Shown here one piece after another: positions 40,700 to 49,918 of a stretch of 64,000 nt of DNA. The DNA is from Parapristionchus giblindavisi. Taxonomy: Eukaryota; Nematoda; Chromadorea; Rhabditida; Diplogasteridae. Within the stretch, counting starts at the first letter, position 1. Every line of letters starts with the position of its first letter. Below the pieces are notes generated by a model that worked only from the letters and a program-made list of their open reading frames with translations, did no database searches and was not told the origin of the DNA. A program made the position numbers and the translations under genes. The stretch is taken from positions 124,001-188,000 of the forward strand of contig CALSFV010000249.1 of NCBI GenBank assembly GCA_943737045.1. Reading direction: 5' to 3'.

Positions 40700-41587
40700 C
40701 TACGAATCTTGTGACAAAGCTAAACCGACTGCAAAATGCTCTAAAAATTTTGATCGTTCACCGAAAGAAAAGGACGGAAAGAGAACATGATGGCCGGCAT
40801 CGCCGTTCCGATCAAGAGAAACAGGGAGTGGGAAATTAGGGTGTTGGTTTATTTGTAATCCACCATGAACCGTAGTGAGACAATTGCAAGTGTTTCTCAA
40901 TCCCTCTTCACTCTCTCTCTCTATCCCTCACTTCTGCCTCTCTATCTCTCCCTCTAACCCCGTCTCCCTCTGCCTCTACCTTTCCCTCTCCACCAATATA
41001 TCACATTTCATCGTTCTATAGCTCTCCTATTGTAGGCTCTTTATCAATGGCGCTACGATGAGTGAAGAAGCTCCTTTTGTGTCATTTCCCCCCTGCAACC
41101 TGACAATAGGATTCCGCGCATGCCGGATAGAGCAATAAAAGATCAAGAATGCGAGGATTCCAGAAGTGACGAAATAAGAGCTAGCATTGACAGAACACCA
41201 AGCTACAATGAAAATTCCAATCTGCAGAGTTTCAAAATGTTAATGATGCTAGTTTTTCAATGAAGAGTGGATGGAAAATTTAGATGCAAGGAAATAGACC
41301 AAGGAAAGAGACACTACAACATGAAAATTGCAAAGGCTACCACAAAACCATGAGGTCTGCTGATCCAATGACAGAATGTGTGGACCATGATCTTACCTTT
41401 TCGCTAGCGCTGACCCGCTTACTCTGTTTCCGCGACGGCCCCGATACTGCGAAGAACGGACTTAGCTCGGATGAGGTGTTAAGTACTCGGCGCCTGAGCC
41501 CCGCCGAAGTTGTACACAACATGCGCGCATAGAGAATGTCTATAGTAAGGTCAAGGAATCGAAGTACGCGTACAGAAAATACCCCCT
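40700..41587 (-). CDS. Unidentified three-exon fragment, possibly a membrane protein
   Basis: Three minus-strand exons join in phase: 41587-41397 (donor GTAAGATC), 41221-41100 (acceptor CTCTGCAG, weak donor GTTGCAGG) and 40895-40700 (weak acceptor TTGAG, stop TAG). Exon 1 is basic at its end (SRKQSKRVSASEK). Exon 2 encodes a hydrophobic stretch (IGIFIVAW, then SGILAFLIFYCSIRHARNP). Exon 3 is polar. I do not recognise the family. The start and any upstream exon are unknown. Phase agreement and the hydrophobic/basic pattern are the only support, so this could be chance or a pseudogene. Confidence 0.3.
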
Positions 41588-41683
41588 CTAACGTAATATC
41601 TCCATCACGGTGAGGGAATATAGAATATAGGGGGGAAGTGACCAGAAACCGAAGAAGTGAAAAAATATCCCCTAGTTAAAGAC

Positions 41684-41770
41684 ACACTGCGGACAAATTT
41701 TGAACTGACAATCTTCTCTCGCTTTCTTAGGCTGCGAGAAGAGAGCGGTGAGACAAACTTTACATGAAAC
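41684..41770. mobile_element. MITE B fragment
   Basis: AATTTTGAACTGACAATC and GGTGAGACAAACTTTACATG around CTGCGAGAAGAGAG. Short and diverged. Confidence 0.45.
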
Positions 41771-41908
41771 AGTACCTAAAAACTGCTCGTTTGGTCATAA
41801 GGAATATGTAATGCTAGACAAATCTGGCGGCTACTATTGGTGATGAATAATTCATGAGTGGTCAGTGACCAACCAATCTTGGAAGATCAGAATCGGATTT
41901 TTCACTGA

Positions 41909-42901
41909 CAAGGGAAGTGTATGAAATATCTTTTAGACCTATGGATGGGAGTATTTTTCCTCGATAGCCATAGGCAATATAAGGACGGAACCAAAAAATC
42001 AGAACCTGGCATGCACTTTCCGATTTTATATAAATAATTATATTTTGTACATGTTTAGGCGATGAAATAAGACTCCCCCTGATAGAGCACTTGAAAGATG
42101 GATGAAAACATGGCGGCGTGGTGTAGTGGTAATGTGTTCTCCTCTTGATCACTATATGGGTGGTTCGAATACACCTATGGAGATTTTTCTTTTGCTGATT
42201 TTTAAACGTTTCGGACTTGTAATTTTTATCAGAAAAAAAATTAAAGTCTTTTTCGCAGTTTTTTTTATGTAGCTGTTGAACTTGAATTTTATGATTTATC
42301 GTAATCGACTATTGAACCACATTTGGAGCGTTTCAAAAATAATCTCACTAATTAATTGTCCCCGTGTAAAGGAAGAGTAGTTTAGAAAATTTGGCCAAAC
42401 ATTGTATGCACAAAAAAAATCGAAATGTTACTTCCGTAGCCGCTTGGTGCAGATGAACTCTCCCAAAATTAAACGATCACTATGCTAGTAAACGAAATGT
42501 TGCTTTATTTTTTGCGTTCCTAAATGATAAAATACAAGTTCAACAGCTACATAAAAAACTGTGAAAAGATTTTTTTTCTGATCAAAATTACAAGTCCGAA
42601 ACGTTTAAAAATCAGCAAAAGAAAAATCTCCATAGGTGTTTTCGAACCACCCATATAGTGCTCAAGAGGAGAACACATTACCACTACACCACGAAGCCAC
42701 GTTCTTATTCATCTTTCAAGTGCTCTATCAGGGGGAGTCTTATTTCATCGCCTAAACATGTACAAAATATAATTATTTATATAAAATCGGAAAGTGCATG
42801 CCAGGTTCTGATTTTTTGGTTCCGACCTTATATTGCCTATGGCTATCGAGGAAAAATACTCCCATCCATAGGTCTAAAAGATATTTCTTACACTTCCCTT
42901 G
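41909..42901. mobile_element. Fold-back element with tRNA-like module in each arm (TSD TGA)
   Basis: 993 bp, CAAGGGAAGTGTATGAAAT ends, TGA on both sides (41906-41908, 42902-42904). tRNA-like modules: 42111-42180 (+) and 42631-42701 (-), with A-box-like GTGGTGTAGTGGTAATG and B-box-like GGTTCGAATACAC. The module differs from those in the other elements, so arms may have captured different tRNAs. Open frames at 41862-42152 and 42658-42924 are mirror images of each other and not genes. Confidence 0.8.
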
Positions 42902-43094
42902 TGAATAAGCTACTAAACTACTGAATAAGGTAATACGCTAAAACGGGTTCAAAAATACCGAAAAATGTTGGAAATCAGAATAAAAATTTAAATGGTAAAA
43001 TTCATTAGCTATATATTCATTCCTTTACAATAGAATCGAAGAAACAAAGGGAACACAGAATGCTGGAAAGTTGATGTCAGGTAATGTATAAGGT

Positions 43095-43206
43095 ACGCCC
43101 GAGTTGATTCTACTCTTCGCTCTGGCAGCACTCTCTGGTTGGAAAAGAGAGCGAGTGAGTATTGCCAGAGCGTATAGTTTCAAATTAACACGGGGTGTGC
43201 CTTTAA
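43095..43206. mobile_element. MITE B copy
   Basis: GGTACGCCCGAGTTGATTC and inverse-like AATTAACACGGGGTGTGCC around GAGCGAGTGAGTATTGCC. Confidence 0.7.
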
Positions 43207-43691
43207 GAAATGTCTGGTTGTCTCATATGAGTTGTCCCACTCAAACACTCGAAGCTGCGCCCCTTCCATACAAGGGTTGCGCCACCACCTATATCTTTTT
43301 TACCCGGCTCTCCTTTTGATTCTGAATCTACCTCTCTCCTTGTGTCTCTACCTCTTTGCCTACCTCTCCCTCTCTATCTACCTCTCCCTATCCATATCTC
43401 CCTCTAAGCAAAGTGCAGTATTTGCAAAGTGAGAACGAGACAATGTTCCCCCTGAAGGCACATAACTGAATCCATTGTCGGTGTGCAAGATAGATACATA
43501 TAATAGGTGAGTGTTCCTAGTGTTCCTGTCCGCAGTGTGAGCTCTAGAGCTCTGGCACCTTTGAACTCTGAGCTCCAGGCAGCTCCGGTTTCGCACTAAT
43601 TCGAACGAACGGATCAGCGATCGGTGTTGTTGTCTTTGGCCTGGGAACGCTAGACTATTGGAACAGAATAAGAGATATATCAGGGACATAT

Positions 43692-43709
43692 GGGGGGGGG
43701 GGGGGGGGG
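43692..43709 (+). repeat. Poly-G tract, 18 G
   Basis: Uninterrupted run of 18 G, the longest of several G or C homopolymers here (others at 17121, 17142, 36773, 37252, 39213, 48899). Confidence 0.9.
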
Positions 43710-43941
43710 CAAAGTACGCCGTTTCTGGCGATTGTCTTGGGAAAACAATGTGAATAAAGAGCAATAGATGTGAGGGAGTTTATTGGATGTTTTTAAACCT
43801 TTTAAAAAAGGAAAAAAAGGTTGAGGCACGACTGACTAGATATGTAGTAAGGGCAAAGGTATAACCCGTTATTCAAGGCACACGAAGTCCTGCGGGAAGT
43901 CCATCACTGCTAGGCCAGTGATCACGCGCGGGAAGTGTGAA

Positions 43942-44069
43942 TTATTCGACTAAAATTCTCGAATATTTTGAGAATAAATGAATATTTATTCGAGAATATT
44001 TGTTATTTTCGAACGATTACTCCCTTTTTCTTTTGTGACCGAAAACATTTGAGAATTTTAGTCGAATAA
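43942..44069. repeat. 128-bp palindrome
   Basis: TTATTCGACTAAAATTCTC and its inverse at the ends, with internal GAATATTT-type inverted repeats. Immediately upstream of the Penelope-like frame. Confidence 0.6.
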
Positions 44070-44115
44070 ACAACAATACTAGATAGACCATCGTTGCAAA
44101 GTGGAATATTAATGA

Positions 44116-45495
44116 GAAACTTACTTATGTAAACTGTTGTCTCCATTACTCACTCACATACCCGCTCATATTGCTAGAACCAGTGATGTTGTTACCTCAT
44201 TATCGTCCCAAACTTTCCCCTCCTCTATTGCTTTTGAAAGTTTCGACGTTGAGGCCCTTTACACAAATATCACAAATCGCGATGCTGTTCAATCCGTTAT
44301 GTCGCTTATCACAGTTTCACAATTGTCCGTGTATCCTCTCACCCCCTCCAACATAAGAGATCTATTACTCGCTTGTCTTGATTGTAATTTCTTCTCATTT
44401 GATAGGAAAATCTACCGGCAGATCCGTGGCCTAGCCATGGGGAACCGTCTAGCTCCCATCCTTGCCATTGCTTACATGCATTCTATTGAAACCTCTTGTA
44501 TTCATTCTGGTATCGTTTGGTTCCGTCGTTACATTGACGATATCCTCATCATTGCCTGTAACCAGAATGCCCTGGACAAGTACTTCATTGCCATCAACAC
44601 TGCGGGTAGTCCTCTTATAAAACTTACTCGTGAGGCTCCCCAGAATGGCTGGCTCCCGTTCTTGAATATAAAACTCTTTTTCGATTCGAGGACGGGACGA
44701 TTCCTTTACAAATGGTATCGAAAACCAGCCTGCATGAACATACTTGTACATAGCTCCTCTGGTCACCCCTCACATGTCAAGCGTTCAATTGTCTCGTCTA
44801 CTTTGCGCACTTCCACATCATTATCATCTCACGAATTCAAAAGGGAATCAATGCTCTTAGCCAAGAGCATCATCCAATCAAACGGATACGATAAACCCAC
44901 TACCCATAAGGGCCAAGTGGGCAATCGGACCCCCAAGACTCGTGACGACCGGCCCATCTTTAGTATACCATTCGTTTCTGATGCCTTCTCAAAGGACATC
45001 AGAGACAGTTTCAAAAGGGCTGGTCTCGATGTGAATGTTGTGGAGCGTACAAGTCAATCCTTAATTGGTCTTCTATCTCGTAATAGATATCGTGATTCGT
45101 CTTGTCCGGTTCGAAATTGTATATTCTGCCCCAATTCGCCTGGTTCTTGTCTCGCATCGGGTGTGGTTTATCGTATAGAATGTACACTTTGCTCACAGTT
45201 ATATGTAGGCCATACTGGTAGAACCCTTCATGAACGTGCCTCAGAGCATATTCGTGCCGCAAATAACCCTACCCTAAGTACTTACAAATCATATGCTGTA
45301 GCACAACATTCCATTGCCTGTCACAACTCCCAGCCCATTCCACTAACAGGCACTATACTACATAGAGAACCTAACATCATAAGACGTAAGGTGTCTGAAG
45401 CCTTACTCATCCAATCACTAAACCCAACCTTAAACAATCGTGCTGAATTGTCCATTGAACTTTCACAATTGTCCTTACTAAATTTTGATCTGTGA
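44116..45495 (+). CDS. Penelope-like element ORF: reverse transcriptase + GIY-YIG endonuclease (5' truncated)
   Basis: Open frame from a TGA at 44113 to a TGA at 45495. No ATG near its start; a TTG at 44137 is the first in-frame near-start, and numbering below starts there (452 codons). RT motifs: SFDVEALYTNI (35-45), the RGLAMGNRLAPILA region (97-110), RRYIDDIL (130-137, catalytic YIDD). A Cys cluster CPVRNCIFC (323-331) matches the zinc-binding linker of Penelope-like elements. GIY-YIG follows: VVY at 343-345, YVG at 356-358, and an arginine in the HERASEH segment. This RT + Cys linker + GIY-YIG order is diagnostic of the Penelope class. About 1.4 kb without a stop suggests recent insertion. 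It lacks the N-terminal region, so it is not autonomous. Confidence 0.88.
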   Translation, partial: ETYLCKLLSPLLTHIPAHIARTSDVVTSLSSQTFPSSIAFESFDVEALYTNITNRDAVQSVMSLITVSQLSVYPLTPSNIRDLLLACLDCNFFSFDRKIYRQIRGLAMGNRLAPILAIAYMHSIETSCIHSGIVWFRRYIDDILIIACNQNALDKYFIAINTAGSPLIKLTREAPQNGWLPFLNIKLFFDSRTGRFLYKWYRKPACMNILVHSSSGHPSHVKRSIVSSTLRTSTSLSSHEFKRESMLLAKSIIQSNGYDKPTTHKGQVGNRTPKTRDDRPIFSIPFVSDAFSKDIRDSFKRAGLDVNVVERTSQSLIGLLSRNRYRDSSCPVRNCIFCPNSPGSCLASGVVYRIECTLCSQLYVGHTGRTLHERASEHIRAANNPTLSTYKSYAVAQHSIACHNSQPIPLTGTILHREPNIIRRKVSEALLIQSLNPTLNNRAELSIELSQLSLLNFDL

Positions 45496-45702
45496 TCACG
45501 TCTATACCCTCTTCCGTGACCTATCTCTATCTCTATCTATCTATCTATCACTTCTTCTATCTAACCCAAACCATTCATTGATCCTTTCAACCTTATCGTC
45601 CATAGTCTTTTACATTCATTACTTCCTGTGTATCTATTTTCTATTCGGTTGTGTTTTCTAGTCAAGTCGTTGATTTTCATATTTTCACATTGTAGGTAAT
45701 CC

Positions 45703-45750
45703 AATCTCACTGATGATGAGGAAATAGTCCTCGAAACGTCTGAATTATAA
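45703..45750 (+). ncRNA. Hammerhead-ribozyme-like motif in the Penelope 3' region
   Basis: CTGATGA (45710-45716), then a 5-bp hairpin GAGGA/TCCTC with loop AATAG, then GAAAC (45733-45737) and GTC (45738-45740). Stem I can form TCA/TGA next to the core. One extra T lies between CTGATGA and stem II, and stem III is minimal. Penelope-like elements are known to carry short-stem-III hammerheads. Activity is unproven. Confidence 0.55.
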
Positions 45751-46204
45751 AGTTTCTCCCTTCATCCATCTGGTCTCACACAGAATATTACAAGTTCAAA
45801 GAAACTTACTTACTTGTCAATGAGAGAACCGCACGATGATGATGTAAGATTATCATGCCAGCTCAAATATATCAGTGAAACAATCTCTCATATTCGCTCA
45901 AAGGAGGAAAGTTTGCCGACAGCTTAGAAAAAGTTGCGTTGAGGGGCTGTGTAATGGATCTATGTATCTAAGAGAGTGAGTGAGTGTTCGAACTTTTTTG
46001 CAAGACCGCGACCGCTTTTTGGACGCAGCCGGGACCGCGCAATAGGGCGACGTGAAAGCACACTTGAGTACGTGACGAGAGCAGAATGGGGAATCGCTGG
46101 CTTACGGGAGGAGGTGTTCGCAGGATGGACAAAGGAGGGATACGAAGTATACGGTTGCACTCGCTAAGAGCGAACTAGGGTCAACGAAATCACAGAGATC
46201 TTTT

Positions 46205-46442
46205 AAAGGCGCTGACACCGTTGTCAACGGTCTCTTCAACTCTCCTCGCTCTCTCGTTGTTAGAGATTAGAGAAATAGTGTGCGAGTCGAGCAGACCATT
46301 GAAGGAGGTTACGCTCCCTTTCGAGGCACTCCTGAGTCAATTCGCAACTCTCCGCTCTGGCCACGCTCTCTCGTCGACAGAGAATGCTATAGAGTGTTGC
46401 CAGAGCGGAGAGTTTTAAATTAGCTCGGGGCGAGCCTATAAG
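46205..46442. mobile_element. Fused MITE A + MITE B
   Basis: MITE A (46205-46320) ends GGTTACGCTCCC and continues into MITE B (CGAGGCACTCCTGAGTC ... TTAGCTCGGGGCGAGCC). Confidence 0.7.
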
Positions 46443-47269
46443 AAATACTGACTGAATCAGATGGACAGATTGTGATATGAATATATTGAAAATACGAAAC
46501 ATATCTGAAATGTATTGCGGTATAGATGACGCAAGAAAGCAAAAAAAAGCAAAAAAAATGGCAAAATCATACTTCCCTTTCTTCTCAAGCAAGAATTGTC
46601 CAGTGAAGCAAATAGTTGCAATTATCATATTTTGAAACATTGTTTGAATAAACAAATGAGCATATGGATGAATGGTGAGGAATCGGGTCCTTTGTGTGCG
46701 ATGAACACCGCAAAAAAAGGGAAGAATTATTCTGCCATTTTTTTGCTTGACAAGAATTGCAAAGATTTTAAAATACTCTGTCCTACATTATAAAGCAAGC
46801 AACAATTTTCTCTGGCTTCGGAGAGCACGATATTTTTTAAACGGTACGAACTTGTTTTCAAAAAAATTCAATTTTAAGTACATAGGCAAAAGATAGTACA
46901 CGGAGTGTTCGTGGACTTTCTGACTGATAATAAAATCAAAAATGTTCCCCTTACTTCGTTATGTGAGAGCAGGCTGCTCAGTGCAGAGGTTAAGCTTGGT
47001 TTCGAGTACTATCATAAAAGTTAACAAAAAATGCATCTAATCTAAGTTAAAGGTTAGTGCGAATGGTGAGGGTATATCAACTATGACTGGTAAAAAGATA
47101 CAGTCAAACTGACTGAATGGTACGACCAAGCATATTTTTGACCGAGAAATTCGTCATACTATTGAGTCACGGTTTAGCGCGGGAGGGTCAACAGTCTCAT
47201 AGGCGTGCGCTTCCTTGAAAAGGCATACAAGGTACACTAACATTAAATACAGACATCGAGTTAATTTTA

Positions 47270-47368
47270 AATATACTGCGCTCTGGCAACGCGCTCTCTT
47301 GGTCAAAGAAGGCGAGAGACTGTGGCCAGAGCGACTATGCAATATGAGACTGTGAGGTGTGCGTTTAA
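47270..47368. mobile_element. MITE B copy, eroded ends
   Basis: GCGCTCTGGCAACGCGCTC and GAGACTGTGGCCAGAGCG core. Confidence 0.55.
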
Positions 47369-48634
47369 CTCATCATGTCAAACACTTCAAAATATTAGAA
47401 GACGCTAGAAAATGGTGATTCTGATACAACAATTCCAAAAAGTCTAGTGAAAAATTACAGTGATCAGTGAACTTTGAAAAAATCAGTGATATCACTTTGA
47501 CCATCGGCTCAATTGATCATCATCAGTCTCGCTGGTCGCTTATTTGCCCATCGATCTAATTCCGTGTATTACATAGCTGCTTAATCTCACTAGGTATCAC
47601 TACCCAAGGTAGGGCACGTGTGTTTGTCGTTGAGATTTGCGTGTAATCACAACCGATAATGTCCGACATCAATCGGTAGAGTGCATACACAGAGAGAAAA
47701 AAGGTTGTTGCCCCCGCGTAAGCTATCCGAAGTTATGAATCATCAGGTTGTAGGGGCAATTTTGGTAAATTTGCATGAATGGTGAGCAAATATTGTGCTC
47801 GAATATCACTTTGTTTAGGAATAATTGAATAGATGACGACATAGTGCCTACTGAGCCATGCGAACGAAAATACAAGAAGTAATGAAAGCGTGATGATGAA
47901 ATGACGAAATGAATGACGAAATTGTAGAAATGAAGGGAGCTTTAGGCGTAGTAATTAAAAAAAAGAATTCGCATTTCTAATAGAACGGATCAGAAATTCT
48001 AAATTTCATGCATGGTTTAGGTAATTCATTTCTATGATATGTATTTCTTGGGATTAGATAAATAAGAATATTATAATATGCCCTTCTGATACCGCAAAAT
48101 CTTATCATTTTTTTACAAATTATATGAGAGCAAAGTGTATTCATTTTGAGTGCAGTTTACTATTCTTTGATCAGTTAGCGCGCTGACTATTTGCCCATCT
48201 ATCAATTCCTTATCAATTCCATCAGCCCGTGTCGCTGAGCATATCATTACTTGTGTTAACAGAGAAGATAATCTGTTCTCTGATCGTTTCCCGGGGGCAG
48301 AAAAGGACTGCTATCAAGAATATTTCCTGATTACACACAATGTCAAGTGATAGCCGTACATTAGCATCAGATGAGGAATTCAGTGCTGCTGAATGAAATA
48401 TACTGCTATGCTCATTATCAGGGAAATCAGAAGAAGATATCGAGTTACAAAAATGTATTGAATATGCGGATCACAACTGAAATATAATAGTACAGCGACG
48501 TTAACTTTAAAAAAAAAATAGGAATGAAAGATGCTAAATAAAGCGTCAAGGAAGAGGGATTATGATCACGATACTGTCCTCTGACTGTAGAGGAAGTTTA
48601 TCTTTTCGTTGAATCATGATCCAAAGGGCATGTG

Positions 48635-48730
48635 ACCTCAGGCGACGCTCTCTTCATTCCGCACACTATTTCTCTGTGTATCTACTGACTAGAGAGTACT
48701 GAGTTGCTAAGAGACCTTTGCAAAGTTCAT
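48635..48730. mobile_element. MITE A copy, diverged
   Basis: CTCTTCATTCCGCACACTAT and TTTCTCTG core, with the right arm strongly diverged. Confidence 0.5.
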
Positions 48731-49839
48731 GCGTATTCATGACTAAACACTTTTCATGATAGCAAGACCGGTCTCGCGAAATTCGAACGTTTACTTTTGG
48801 CTAAACTCCGGAAAAAAGGGTTCTGATTCATGGGATGAGTGGTCGTGAGTCCACTGTGTCAGCCCCCAGCCTCCCGCGAACGCTGTATAGTATAGTTACC
48901 CCCCCCCCCTCGGGGAAAGAGTGAGGAGCGGATCAAACTTTAACGAGTTTTTGCCAGATTACGATGCTTGACCAGGCACTTTTTGCGTGTTGGACCTTTA
49001 GGAGAGCAAACCTAGTGCATGCAAGCAAAAGACAGTCAACAAGAAGGTTTTGTTCTGGTCGAACTGATCTTGAAGAGGAATGAGCGTACGATTGTGAGGT
49101 ACTATTGGGTACAGATTACCCTCAAAGTTATAACACCGGACTATGTACGGAAAATAAATCATTATAGCACGATTATTAAAAGCAACAGAAAAGAAAGAAG
49201 AAAAACAAGGAGGAATTCAACATCATTCTTCTGGATATGTTTTTTGAAGACCTCACTATCAGTCAGGATTAGATAATAACTCATTATACCAGAACGACCA
49301 TTCAGCATATTGACTCTCTCAAAGCTAACGCTTTCTCGCCGTATGTTGGTGATCCGCATTCGTGCAAATGCACGACCGGCACGAGCATGAACGAAATTAA
49401 AATGTTGAAAAGTCGTCCTTCATGAGTCTCACTTATTTTTGCCATGCATTTAGGTTTTATTTTGAAGCCTTGTGTAGGTTGAATTTTTAAAACGTTACTC
49501 CAATGAAATGAACGAACATTAACCAAATGCACAACTTGGCAAGAGTTTTTTTTCTAATTATTTTTCTAATGGAAATAGTGCATAGATATTCATTATGTAT
49601 TGTTAAGTCTTTTTTCGCACGACAACGCGCTCGCGGATCACTACTTTTGAGTGCGCAAACACCATCAAGTACATTATTAATTTGATCATTTTATTCACAT
49701 TTTCTTGTCGTACTATTAACGTACATGCGAAACTTATATTTGTACATTTCTAATCATTATTAACCTAATGTTGTCTTGATGGTGCATTCGGAGATCAAAT
49801 AATTAATTATACTAACTCAGGCGTTCCACTACCAACCGG

Positions 49840-49905
49840 AATAATGTGTGTGCATCTACAGAATATAAGCAGCGGTTACGGCAGTTAGAATAATACATAC
49901 GATAT
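49840..49905 (+). promoter_or_regulatory. Conserved upstream block of Str receptor A
   Basis: AATAATGTGTGTGCATCTAC followed by a TATAAGC-like box, conserved upstream of all three Str genes (56639-56690, 61310-61360). Conservation may only reflect recent duplication. Confidence 0.35.
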
Positions 49906-49918
49906 TGCTAACATCGCT

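Larger units (their letters stand above)
42905..44115. other. No gene recognised; MITE, poly-G tract and small palindrome
   Basis: MITE B at 43095-43206, CT-rich low-complexity DNA at 43300-43410, 18 G at 43692-43709, and a small palindrome at 43942-44069. Confidence 0.5.
44116..45760 (+). mobile_element. 5'-truncated Penelope-like retroelement
   Basis: Contains the 3' half of the element: RT motifs from A onward, the zinc-knuckle linker, the GIY-YIG endonuclease and a 3' region with a hammerhead-like motif. The N-terminal half of the usual ORF is missing. No second copy of the terminal repeat is visible upstream. Confidence 0.8.
45761..49880. other. Repeat-rich interval, no gene recognised
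   Basis: MITE A+B fusion (46205-46442), MITE B (47270-47368), MITE A (48635-48730), a C-tract (48899-48909), a MITE C fragment (about 49290-49345) and two loosely similar segments near 47510-47570 and 48165-48230 (both with TATTTGCCCATC). No ORF with recognisable domains. Confidence 0.45.

Noticed and set aside
41862..42924. Similar ORFs 41862-42152 (-) and 42658-42924 (+)
   Set aside because: Again the two arms of a palindrome (41909-42901); they overlap the tRNA-like modules.
43378..43764. 128-codon ORF on the minus strand
   Set aside because: Runs through an 18-bp homopolymer and CT-rich DNA with no domain.
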